DNA of 64,000 nt from the NCBI GenBank assembly GCA_964057225.1, contig OZ059897.1:17732001-17796000 (forward strand), written 5' to 3'. Position 1 is the stretch's first letter, and every line of letters starts with the position of its first letter. The DNA comes from Auanema rhodensis (Eukaryota > Nematoda > Chromadorea > Rhabditida > Rhabditidae). The notes below the pieces were generated by a model. The model did no database searches. It worked only from the letters and a program-made list of their open reading frames with translations, and was not told the DNA's origin. Shown here in pieces: positions 1-10,178 of this stretch. The position numbers and the translations under genes were made by a program.

Positions 1-66
1 CACTATACTACATTGAGAAACGCTTAATACAAAAATTAGTTATGATCGTTTGAAAAATGATGCATT

Positions 67-99
67 AGTGTATGTTGAGTTTCCATGTACACTCAACAT
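67..99. repeat. Inverted repeat with two alternative stems (dyad 1)
   Basis: ATGTTGAGT (72-80) and ACTCAACAT (91-99) are perfect reverse complements around a 10-nt spacer. AGTGTA (67-72) and TACACT (88-93) are also perfect reverse complements around a 15-nt spacer. The two stems share bases, so only one can form at a time. The element recurs in every monomer at the same offset. T93A (ACACAAC), seen in the monomers at 352, 1404 and 1755, damages both stems. C97T in the I-type monomers damages the 9-bp stem in DNA but would leave a G-U pair in RNA. Function unknown; structure is inferred from complementarity only. Confidence 0.75.
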
Positions 100-106
100 T
101 GCTTCC

Positions 107-186
107 AAAAACATTTTGACAAAAATTTTTTCGAAAAATTTCAAAATAATTTAACAAAAAGTACATTTTTGTAGGTTCCTTTTTTC
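107..186. other. A/T-tract region, most variable part of monomer
   Basis: This stretch carries successive A or T runs starting near 107, 121, 126, 134, 143, 156, 166-168 and 180. It includes a TTTTTCGAAAAA palindrome. Same-strand A/T tracts are spaced about 9-14 bp apart, not a clean 10.5 bp, so intrinsic curvature is plausible but not certain. Most type-defining variants fall here: C112A, T116A, A149G, A153T, ATGTTTTTAG versus ACATTTTTGTAGG, and C178T/C179T. Both deletion classes (25 and 31 bp) also fall here. T runs of six would stop RNA polymerase III on this strand. Confidence 0.7.
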
Positions 187-249
187 AAGGCAAAGACGAT
201 GGACAATGTTATCCAACGAAAAAATTAATTCTTCAGGGTGAAAATCGAG

Positions 250-281
250 GATATAAGTGTGAACTTATATCAGTTGATATC
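250..281. repeat. 9-bp hairpin with GTGA loop, overlapping second dyad (dyads 2 and 3)
   Basis: GATATAAGT (250-258) and ACTTATATC (263-271) are perfect reverse complements separated by only GTGA. In RNA this would be a GNRA-type tetraloop capping a 9-bp stem. ATATCA (267-272) and TGATAT (275-280) form a second dyad with a 2-nt spacer, sharing the 267-271 arm with the first, so the two are mutually exclusive. The C281A variant (GATATATCGG) lengthens dyad 3. The T265A variant (GAACATATATC, in the monomers at 52650, 53352, 54029, 54731, 55057 and 59157) breaks one pair of dyad 2 but lengthens dyad 3; with A281 it reaches 8 bp per arm. The block is otherwise almost invariant across the array. Confidence 0.75.
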
Positions 282-288
282 TCGGTGC

Positions 289-339
289 ATTTTTAAGCTA
301 GCGCAAATCTGATAACACAGATCGACGCAGCTTAAAAAT
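289..339. repeat. Long imperfect dyad, 51 nt (dyad 4)
   Basis: Outer stem: ATTTTTAAGCT (289-299) with AGCTTAAAAAT (329-339), 11 bp perfect. After a one-base bulge (A300), GCG (301-303) can pair with CGC (326-328). After a 3x3 internal loop, ATCTG (307-311) pairs with CAGAT (318-322) around ATAACA. That gives 19 possible pairs in 51 nt. The left arm is almost invariant, while the right arm is a variation hotspot: C331G, T333C, A335C, G330A and A329C each remove one pair, and no compensating change was seen in the left arm. The dyad could extrude as a cruciform or fold in a transcript, but the lack of covariation argues against strong RNA-structure selection. Confidence 0.75.
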
Positions 340-1053
340 CCGCATCGAATGCACTATACTACATTGAGAAACGCTTAATACAAAAATTAGTTATGATCGT
401 TTGAAAAATGATGCATTAGTGTATGTTGAGTTTCCATGTACACACAACATTGCTTCCAAAAACATTTTGACAAAAATTTTTTCGAAAAATTTCAAAATAA
501 TTTAACAAAAAGTAAATTTTTGTAGGTTCCTTTTTTCAAGGCAAAGACGATGGACAATGTTATCCAACGAAAAAATTAATTCTTCAGGGTGAAAATCGAG
601 GATATAAGTGTGAACTTATATCAGTTGATATCTCGGTGCATTTTTAAGCTAGCGCAAATCTGATAACACAGATCGACGCAGCTTAAAAATCCGCATCGAA
701 TGCACTATACTACATTGAGAAACGCTTAATACAAAAATTAGTTATGATCGTTTGAAAAATGATGCATTAGTGTATGTTGAGTTTCCATGTACACTCAACA
801 TTGCTTCCAAAAACATTTTGACAAAAATTTTTTCGAAAAATTTCAAAATAATTTAACAAAAAGTACATTTTTGTAGGTTCCTTTTTTCAAGGCAAAGACG
901 ATGGACAATGTTATCCAACGAAAAAATTAATTCTTCAGGGTGAAAATCGAGGATATAAGTGTGAACTTATATCAGTTGATATCTCGGTGCATTTTTAAGC
1001 TAGCGCAAATCTGATAACACAGATCGACGCAGCTTAAAAATCCGCATCGAATG

Positions 1054-1403
1054 CACTATACTACATTGAGAAACGCTTAATACAAAATTAGTTATGATCG
1101 TTTGAAAAATGATGCATTAGTGTATGTTGAGTTTCCATGTACACTCAACATTGCTTCCAAAAACATTTTGACAAAAATTTTTTCGAAAAATTTCAAAATA
1201 ATTTAGCAAAAAGTAGATGTTTTTAGATTCCTTTTCTCAAGGCAAAGACGATGGACAATGTTATTCAACGAAAAAATTAATTCTTCAGGGTGAAAATCGA
1301 GGATATAAGTGTGAACTTATATCAGTTGATATATCGGTGCATTTTTAAGCTAGTGCAAATCTGATAACACAGATCGACGCAGCTTAAAAATCCGCATCGA
1401 ATG
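1054..1403 (+). repeat. 350-bp monomer with single-base A deletion
   Basis: The run after TTAATAC has four A instead of five (TACAAAATTAG). This is the only single-base length change I find in the window. It also has CTTTTCTCAAGG, A281 and a private TAGTGC (usually TAGCGC) in dyad 4. It interrupts the P block and resembles the monomer at 2457, which shares CTTTTCTC. Confidence 0.9.
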
Positions 1404-2456
1404 CACTATACTACATTGAGAAACGCTTAATACAAAAATTAGTTATGATCGTTTGAAAAATGATGCATTAGTGTATGTTGAGTTTCCATGTACACACAAC
1501 ATTGCTTCCAAAAACATTTTGACAAAAATTTTTTCGAAAAATTTCAAAATAATTTAACAAAAAGTACATTTTTGTAGGTTCCTTTTTTCAAGGCAAAGAC
1601 GATGGACAATGTTATCCAACGAAAAAATTAATTCTTCAGGGTGAAAATCGAGGATATAAGTGTGAACTTATATCAGTTGATATCTCGGTGCATTTTTAAG
1701 CTAGCGCAAATCTGATAACACAGATCGACGCAGCTTAAAAATCCGCATCGAATGCACTATACTACATTGAGAAACGCTTAATACAAAAATTAGTTATGAT
1801 CGTTTGAAAAATGATGCATTAGTGTATGTTGAGTTTCCATGTACACACAACATTGCTTCCAAAAACATTTTGACAAAAATTTTTTCGAAAAATTTCAAAA
1901 TAATTTAACAAAAAGTACATTTTTGTAGGTTCCTTTTTTCAAGGCAAAGACGATGGACAATGTTATCCAACGAAAAAATTAATTCTTCAGGGTGAAAATC
2001 GAGGATATAAGTGTGAACTTATATCAGTTGATATCTCGGTGCATTTTTAAGCTAGCGCAAATCTGATAACACAGATCGACGCAGCTTAAAAATCCGCATC
2101 GAATGCACTATACTACATTGAGAAACGCTTAATACAAAAATTAGTTATGATCGTTTGAAAAATGATGCATTAGTGTATGTTGAGTTTCCATGTACACTCA
2201 ACATTGCTTCCAAAAACATTTTGACAAAAATTTTTTCGAAAAATTTCAAAATAATTTAACAAAAAGTACATTTTTGTAGGTTCCTTTTTTCAAGGCAAAG
2301 ACGATGGACAATGTTATCCAACGAAAAAATTAATTCTTCAGGGTGAAAATCGAGGATATAAGTGTGAACTTATATCAGTTGATATCTCGGTGCATTTTTA
2401 AGCTAGCGCAAATCTGAGAACACAGATCGACGCAGCTTAAAAATCCGCATCGAATG

Positions 2457-3860
2457 CACTATACTACATTGAGAAACGCTTAATACAAAAATTAGTTATG
2501 ATCGTTTGAAAAATGATGCATTAGTGTATGTTGAGTTTCCATGTACACTCAACATTGCTTCCAAAAACATTTTGACAAAAATTTTTTCGAAAAATTTCAA
2601 AATAATTTAGCAAAAAGTAGATGTTTTTAGATTCCTTTTCTCAAGGCAAAGACGATGGACAATGTTATTCAACGAAAAAATTAATTCTTCAGGGTGAAAA
2701 TCGAGGATATAAGTGTGAACTTATATCAGTTGATATCTCGGTGCATTTTTAAGCTAGCGCAAATCTGATAACACAGATCGACGCAGCTCAAAAATCCGCA
2801 TCGAATGCACTGCACTACATTGAGAAACGCTTAATTCAAAAGTTAGTTATGATCGTTTGAAAAATGATGCATTAGTGTATGTTGAGTTTCCATGTACACT
2901 CAACATTGCTTCCAAAAACATTTTGACAAAAATTTTTTCGAAAAATTTCAAAATAATTTAGCAAAAAGTAGATGTTTTTAGATTCCTTTTTTCGAGGCAA
3001 AGACGATGGACAATGTTATTCAACGAAAAAAACAATTCTTCAGGGTGAAAATCGAGGATATAAGTGTGAACTTATATCAGTTGATATATCGGTGCATTTT
3101 TAAGCTAGCGCAAATCTGATAACACAGATCGACGCAGCTTACAAATCCGCATCGAATGCACTATACTACATTGAGAAACGCTCAATACAAAAATTAGTTA
3201 TGATCGTTTGAAAAATGATGCATTAGTGTATGTTGAGTTTCCATGTACACTCAACATTGCTTCCAAAAAAATTTTGACAAAAATTTTTTCCAAAAATTTC
3301 TAAATAATTTAGCAAAAAGTAGATGTTTTTAGATTCCTTTTTTCAAGGCAAAGACGATGGACAATGTTATTCAACGAAAAAATTAATTCTTCAGGGTGAA
3401 AATCGAGGATATAAGTGTGAACTTATATCAGTTGATATCTCGGTGCATTTTTAAGCTAGCGCAAATCTGATAACACAGATCGACGCAGCTTAAAAATCCG
3501 CATCGAATGCACTATACTACATTGAGAAACGCTTAATACAAAAATTAGTTATGATCGTTTGAAAAATGATGCATTAGTGTATGTTGAGTTTCCATGTACA
3601 CTCAACATTGCTTCCAAAAAAATTTTGACAAAAATTTTTTCCAAAAATTTCTAAATAATTTAGCAAAAAGTAGATGTTTTTAGATTCCTTTTTTCAAGGC
3701 AAAGACGATGGACAATGTTATTCAACGAAAAAATTAATTCTTCAGGGTGAAAATCGAGGATATAAGTGTGAACTTATATCAGTTGATATCTCGGTGCATT
3801 TTTAAGCTAGCGCAAATCTGATAACACAGATCGACGCAGCTTAAAAATCCGCATCGAATG
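2457..3860. repeat. Transitional monomers between P and F domains (4 units)
   Basis: Starts at 2457, 2808, 3159 and 3510. The first has CTTTTCTC and ends with the C333 arm. The second begins C-like (GC at 5-6, T29, G35) but continues with TAGCAAAAAG, a private TTTCGAGG, AAACAATTC, A281 and C335. The third and fourth are a near-identical pair with TTTTTTCCAAAAATTTC and TAAATAATTT, where other monomers have TTTTTTCGAAAAATTTC and AAAATAATTT. That change destroys the TTCGAA palindrome and its CpG. The pair is seen nowhere else here, suggesting a recent one-unit duplication. Confidence 0.85.
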
Positions 3861-6800
3861 CACTATACTACATTGAGAAACGCTTAATACAAAAATTAGT
3901 TATGATCGTTTGAAAAATGATGCATTAGTGTATGTTGAGTTTCCATGTACACTCAACATTGCTTCCAAAAAAATTTTGACAAAAATTTTTTCGAAAAATT
4001 TCAAAATAATTTAGCAAAAAGTAGATGTTTTTAGATTCCTTTTTTCAAGGCAAAAACGATGGACAATGTTATTCAACGAAAAAATTAATTCTTCAGGGTG
4101 AAAATCGAGGATATAAGTGTGAACTTATATCAGTTGATATCTCGGTGCATTTTTAAGCTAGCGCAAATCTGATAACACAGATCGACGCAGCTTAAAAATC
4201 CGCATCGAATGCACTATACTACATTGAGAAACGCTTAATACAAAAATTAGTTATGATCGTTTGAAAAATGATGCATTAGTGTATGTTGAGTTTCCATGTA
4301 CACTCAACATTGCTTCCAAAAAAATTTTGACAAAAATTTTTTCGAAAAATTTCAAAATAATTTAGCAAAAAGTAGATGTTTTTAGATTCCTTTTTTCAAG
4401 GCAAAGACGATGGACAATGTTATTCAACGAAAAAATTAATTCTTCAGGGTGAAAATCGAGGATATAAGTGTGAACTTATATCAGTTGATATCTCGGTGCA
4501 TTTTTAAGCTAGCGCAAATCTGATAACACAGATCGACGCAGCTTAAAAATCCGCATCGAATGCACTATACTACATTGAGAAACGCTTAATACAAAAATTA
4601 GTTATGATCGTTTGAAAAATGATGCATTAGTGTATGTTGAGTTTCCATGTACACTCAACATTGCTTCCAAAAAAATTTTGACAAAAATTTTTTCGAAAAA
4701 TTTCAAAATAATTTAGCAAAAAGTAGATGTTTTTAGATTCCTTTTTTCAAGGCAAAAACGATGGACAATGTTATTCAACGAAAAAATTAATTCTTCAGGG
4801 TGAAAATCGAGGATATAAGTGTGAACTTATATCAGTTGATATCTCGGTGCATTTTTAAGCTAGCGCAAATCTGATAACACAGATCGACGCAGCTTAAAAA
4901 TCCGCATCGAATGCACTATACTACATTGAGAAACGCTTAATACAAAAATTAGTTATGATCGTTTGAAAAATGATGCATTAGTGTATGTTGAGTTTCCATG
5001 TACACTCAACATTGCTTCCAAAAAAATTTTGACAAAAATTTTTTCGAAAAATTTCAAAATAATTTAGCAAAAAGTAGATGTTTTTAGATTCCTTTTTTCA
5101 AGGCAAAAACGATGGACAATGTTATTCAACGAAAAAATTAATTCTTCAGGGTGAAAATCGAGGATATAAGTGTGAACTTATATCAGTTGATATCTCGGTG
5201 CATTTTTAAGCTAGCGCAAATCTGATAACACAGATCGACGCAGCTTAAAAATCCGCATCGAATGCACTATACTACATTGAGAAACGCTTAATACAAAAAT
5301 TAGTTATGATCGTTTGAAAAATGATGCATTAGTGTATGTTGAGTTTCCATGTACACTCAACATTGCTTCCAAAAAAATTTTGACAAAAATTTTTTCGAAA
5401 AATTTCAAAATAATTTAGCAAAAAGTAGATGTTTTTAGATTCCTTTTTTCAAGGCAAAGACGATGGACAATGTTATTCAACGAAAAAATTAATTCTTCAG
5501 GGTGAAAATCGAGGATATAAGTGTGAACTTATATCAGTTGATATCTCGGTGCATTTTTAAGCTAGCGCAAATCTGATAACACAGATCGACGCAGCTTAAA
5601 AATCCGCATCGAATGCACTATACTACATTGAGAAACGCTTAATACAAAAATTAGTTATGATCGTTTGAAAAATGATGCATTAGTGTATGTTGAGTTTCCA
5701 TGTACACTCAACATTGCTTCCAAAAAAATTTTGACAAAAATTTTTTCGAAAAATTTCAAAATAATTTAGCAAAAAGTAGATGTTTTTAGATTCCTTTTTT
5801 CAAGGCAAAAACGATGGACAATGTTATTCAACGAAAAAATTAATTCTTCAGGGTGAAAATCGAGGATATAAGTGTGAACTTATATCAGTTGATATCTCGG
5901 TGCATTTTTAAGCTAGCGCAAATCTGATAACACAGATCGACGCAGCTTAAAAATCCGCATCGAATGCACTATACTACATTGAGAAACGCTTAATACAAAA
6001 ATTAGTTATGATCGTTTGAAAAATGATGCATTAGTGTATGTTGAGTTTCCATGTACACTCAACATTGCTTCCAAAAAAATTTTGACAAAAATTTTTTCGA
6101 AAAATTTCAAAATAATTTAGCAAAAAGTAGATGTTTTTAGATTCCTTTTTTCAAGGCAAAGACGATGGACAATGTTATTCAACGAAAAAATTAATTCTTC
6201 AGGGTGAAAATCGAGGATATAAGTGTGAACTTATATCAGTTGATATCTCGGTGCATTTTTAAGCTAGCGCAAATCTGATAACACAGATCGACGCAGCTTA
6301 AAAATCCGCATCGAATGCACTATACTACATTGAGAAACGCTTAATACAAAAATTAGTTATGATCGTTTGAAAAATGATGCATTAGTGTATGTTGAGTTTC
6401 CATGTACACTCAACATTGCTTCCAAAAAAATTTTGACAAAAATTTTTTCGAAAAATTTCAAAATAATTTAGCAAAAAGTAGATGTTTTTAGATTCCTTTT
6501 TTCAAGGCAAAAACGATGGACAATGTTATTCAACGAAAAAATTAATTCTTCAGGGTGAAAATCGAGGATATAAGTGTGAACTTATATCAGTTGATATCTC
6601 GGTGCATTTTTAAGCTAGCGCAAATCTGATAACACAGATCGACGCAGCTTAAAAATCCGCATCGAATGCACTATACTACATTGAGAAACGCTTAATACAA
6701 AAATTAGTTATGATCGTTTGAAAAATGATGCATTAGTGTATGTTGAGTTTCCATGTACACTCAACATTGCTTCCAAAAAAATTTTGACAAAAATTTTTTC

Positions 6801-7019
6801 GAAAAATTTCAAAATAATTTAGCAAAAAGTAGATGTTTTTAGATTCCTTTTTTCAAGGCAAAGACGATGGACAATGTTATTCAACGAAAAAATTAATTCT
6901 TCAGGGTGAAAATCGAGGATATAAGTGTGAACTTATATCAGTTGATATCTCGGTGCATTTTTAAGCTAGCGCAAATCTGATAACACAGATCGACGCAGCT
7001 TACAAATCCGCATCGAATG
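3861..7019. repeat. 9-monomer block, copy 1 (F1 F0 F1 F1 F0 F1 F0 F1 F0)
   Basis: Nine F monomers starting at 3861 and every 351 bp to 6669. They differ from one another essentially at base 195: GGCAAAAACG (F1) or GGCAAAGACG (F0). The order 1-0-1-1-0-1-0-1-0 is repeated exactly in the next 3,159 bp. The last unit ends with CTTACAAAT (C335), marking the seam. The block lies between transitional monomers and its own copy. Confidence 0.9.
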
Positions 7020-10000
7020 CACTATACTACATTGAGAAACGCTCAATACAAAAATTAGTTATGATCGTTTGAAAAATGATGCATTAGTGTATGTTGAGTT
7101 TCCATGTACACTCAACATTGCTTCCAAAAAAATTTTGACAAAAATTTTTTCGAAAAATTTCAAAATAATTTAGCAAAAAGTAGATGTTTTTAGATTCCTT
7201 TTTTCAAGGCAAAAACGATGGACAATGTTATTCAACGAAAAAATTAATTCTTCAGGGTGAAAATCGAGGATATAAGTGTGAACTTATATCAGTTGATATC
7301 TCGGTGCATTTTTAAGCTAGCGCAAATCTGATAACACAGATCGACGCAGCTTAAAAATCCGCATCGAATGCACTATACTACATTGAGAAACGCTTAATAC
7401 AAAAATTAGTTATGATCGTTTGAAAAATGATGCATTAGTGTATGTTGAGTTTCCATGTACACTCAACATTGCTTCCAAAAAAATTTTGACAAAAATTTTT
7501 TCGAAAAATTTCAAAATAATTTAGCAAAAAGTAGATGTTTTTAGATTCCTTTTTTCAAGGCAAAGACGATGGACAATGTTATTCAACGAAAAAATTAATT
7601 CTTCAGGGTGAAAATCGAGGATATAAGTGTGAACTTATATCAGTTGATATCTCGGTGCATTTTTAAGCTAGCGCAAATCTGATAACACAGATCGACGCAG
7701 CTTAAAAATCCGCATCGAATGCACTATACTACATTGAGAAACGCTTAATACAAAAATTAGTTATGATCGTTTGAAAAATGATGCATTAGTGTATGTTGAG
7801 TTTCCATGTACACTCAACATTGCTTCCAAAAAAATTTTGACAAAAATTTTTTCGAAAAATTTCAAAATAATTTAGCAAAAAGTAGATGTTTTTAGATTCC
7901 TTTTTTCAAGGCAAAAACGATGGACAATGTTATTCAACGAAAAAATTAATTCTTCAGGGTGAAAATCGAGGATATAAGTGTGAACTTATATCAGTTGATA
8001 TCTCGGTGCATTTTTAAGCTAGCGCAAATCTGATAACACAGATCGACGCAGCTTAAAAATCCGCATCGAATGCACTATACTACATTGAGAAACGCTTAAT
8101 ACAAAAATTAGTTATGATCGTTTGAAAAATGATGCATTAGTGTATGTTGAGTTTCCATGTACACTCAACATTGCTTCCAAAAAAATTTTGACAAAAATTT
8201 TTTCGAAAAATTTCAAAATAATTTAGCAAAAAGTAGATGTTTTTAGATTCCTTTTTTCAAGGCAAAAACGATGGACAATGTTATTCAACGAAAAAATTAA
8301 TTCTTCAGGGTGAAAATCGAGGATATAAGTGTGAACTTATATCAGTTGATATCTCGGTGCATTTTTAAGCTAGCGCAAATCTGATAACACAGATCGACGC
8401 AGCTTAAAAATCCGCATCGAATGCACTATACTACATTGAGAAACGCTTAATACAAAAATTAGTTATGATCGTTTGAAAAATGATGCATTAGTGTATGTTG
8501 AGTTTCCATGTACACTCAACATTGCTTCCAAAAAAATTTTGACAAAAATTTTTTCGAAAAATTTCAAAATAATTTAGCAAAAAGTAGATGTTTTTAGATT
8601 CCTTTTTTCAAGGCAAAGACGATGGACAATGTTATTCAACGAAAAAATTAATTCTTCAGGGTGAAAATCGAGGATATAAGTGTGAACTTATATCAGTTGA
8701 TATCTCGGTGCATTTTTAAGCTAGCGCAAATCTGATAACACAGATCGACGCAGCTTAAAAATCCGCATCGAATGCACTATACTACATTGAGAAACGCTTA
8801 ATACAAAAATTAGTTATGATCGTTTGAAAAATGATGCATTAGTGTATGTTGAGTTTCCATGTACACTCAACATTGCTTCCAAAAAAATTTTGACAAAAAT
8901 TTTTTCGAAAAATTTCAAAATAATTTAGCAAAAAGTAGATGTTTTTAGATTCCTTTTTTCAAGGCAAAAACGATGGACAATGTTATTCAACGAAAAAATT
9001 AATTCTTCAGGGTGAAAATCGAGGATATAAGTGTGAACTTATATCAGTTGATATCTCGGTGCATTTTTAAGCTAGCGCAAATCTGATAACACAGATCGAC
9101 GCAGCTTAAAAATCCGCATCGAATGCACTATACTACATTGAGAAACGCTTAATACAAAAATTAGTTATGATCGTTTGAAAAATGATGCATTAGTGTATGT
9201 TGAGTTTCCATGTACACTCAACATTGCTTCCAAAAAAATTTTGACAAAAATTTTTTCGAAAAATTTCAAAATAATTTAGCAAAAAGTAGATGTTTTTAGA
9301 TTCCTTTTTTCAAGGCAAAGACGATGGACAATGTTATTCAACGAAAAAATTAATTCTTCAGGGTGAAAATCGAGGATATAAGTGTGAACTTATATCAGTT
9401 GATATCTCGGTGCATTTTTAAGCTAGCGCAAATCTGATAACACAGATCGACGCAGCTTAAAAATCCGCATCGAATGCACTATACTACATTGAGAAACGCT
9501 TAATACAAAAATTAGTTATGATCGTTTGAAAAATGATGCATTAGTGTATGTTGAGTTTCCATGTACACTCAACATTGCTTCCAAAAAAATTTTGACAAAA
9601 ATTTTTTCGAAAAATTTCAAAATAATTTAGCAAAAAGTAGATGTTTTTAGATTCCTTTTTTCAAGGCAAAAACGATGGACAATGTTATTCAACGAAAAAA
9701 TTAATTCTTCAGGGTGAAAATCGAGGATATAAGTGTGAACTTATATCAGTTGATATCTCGGTGCATTTTTAAGCTAGCGCAAATCTGATAACACAGATCG
9801 ACGCAGCTTAAAAATCCGCATCGAATGCACTATACTACATTGAGAAACGCTTAATACAAAAATTAGTTATGATCGTTTGAAAAATGATGCATTAGTGTAT
9901 GTTGAGTTTCCATGTACACTCAACATTGCTTCCAAAAAAATTTTGACAAAAATTTTTTCGAAAAATTTCAAAATAATTTAGCAAAAAGTAGATGTTTTTA

Positions 10001-10178
10001 GATTCCTTTTTTCAAGGCAAAGACGATGGACAATGTTATTCAACGAAAAAATTAATTCTTCAGGGTGAAAATCGAGGATATAAGTGTGAACTTATATCAG
10101 TTGATATCTCGGTGCATTTTTAAGCTAGCGCAAATCTGATAACACAGATCGACGCAGCTTAAAAATCCGCATCGAATG
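7020..10178. repeat. 9-monomer block, copy 2 (tandem duplicate)
   Basis: Same order of F1 and F0 units as the preceding 3,159 bp. The first unit starts GCTCAATAC, as does the transitional monomer at 3159, and follows a CTTACAAAT arm, as that monomer does. This places an exchange junction at about 7005-7045. Elsewhere the two copies agree at every diagnostic site I compared. It is best read as a recent 9-unit unequal crossover product. Confidence 0.9.

Larger units (their letters stand above)
1..351 (+). repeat. Reference satellite monomer (P type, 351 bp)
   Basis: First complete unit, used here to define monomer coordinates. It has 55 C and 56 G in 351 bp (31.6% GC). It holds 12 CpG sites, at 21, 47, 132, 197, 217, 246, 283, 302, 323, 326, 341 and 346. 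An NheI-type GCTAGC lies at 297-302 and a TTCGAA at about 130-135. No diverged half-repeat is visible inside it, so 351 bp appears to be the basic unit and not a dimer. P-type marks are AACAAAAA at 153-160, GTACATTTTTGTAGG at 161-175, and C at 213 (TTATCC). The length is close to two nucleosome repeats, which is common for satellites, but phasing is not shown by sequence alone. Confidence 0.95.
1..2456. repeat. P-type block at left edge (7 monomers)
   Basis: Monomers start at 1, 352, 703, 1054, 1404, 1755 and 2106. Six are P type with C213 (GTTATCCAACG), a base seen nowhere else in the window, and GTACATTTTTGTAGG (GTAAATTTTTGTAGG in the monomer at 352). The copies at 352, 1404 and 1755 also carry ACACAAC in dyad 1. 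The exception at 1054 has the TAGCAAAAAG / ATGTTTTTAG middle section. The block is a distinct homogenised domain; its far left end is outside the window. Confidence 0.9.

Noticed and set aside
130-146. CENP-B box (TTCG, four bases, A, two bases, CGGG)
   Set aside because: TTCGAAAAA at this offset matches the first half only; the CGGG half is absent. The other TTCG-like sites do not fit either.
161-186. RNA polymerase III internal promoter (GTAGGTTCC resembling part of a B box) in P and C monomers
   Set aside because: The match is partial, there is no A box upstream at suitable spacing, and a T6 terminator follows at once.
252-257. TATAAG as a TATA-box promoter in each monomer
   Set aside because: A six-base match is expected by chance in 68% A+T sequence, it forms part of the dyad-2 stem, and there is no downstream gene. 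Satellite transcription remains possible but is not shown.
1-351. Monomer being a diverged dimer of about 175 bp
   Set aside because: Comparing the two halves by eye gave no aligned similarity beyond short A/T runs.
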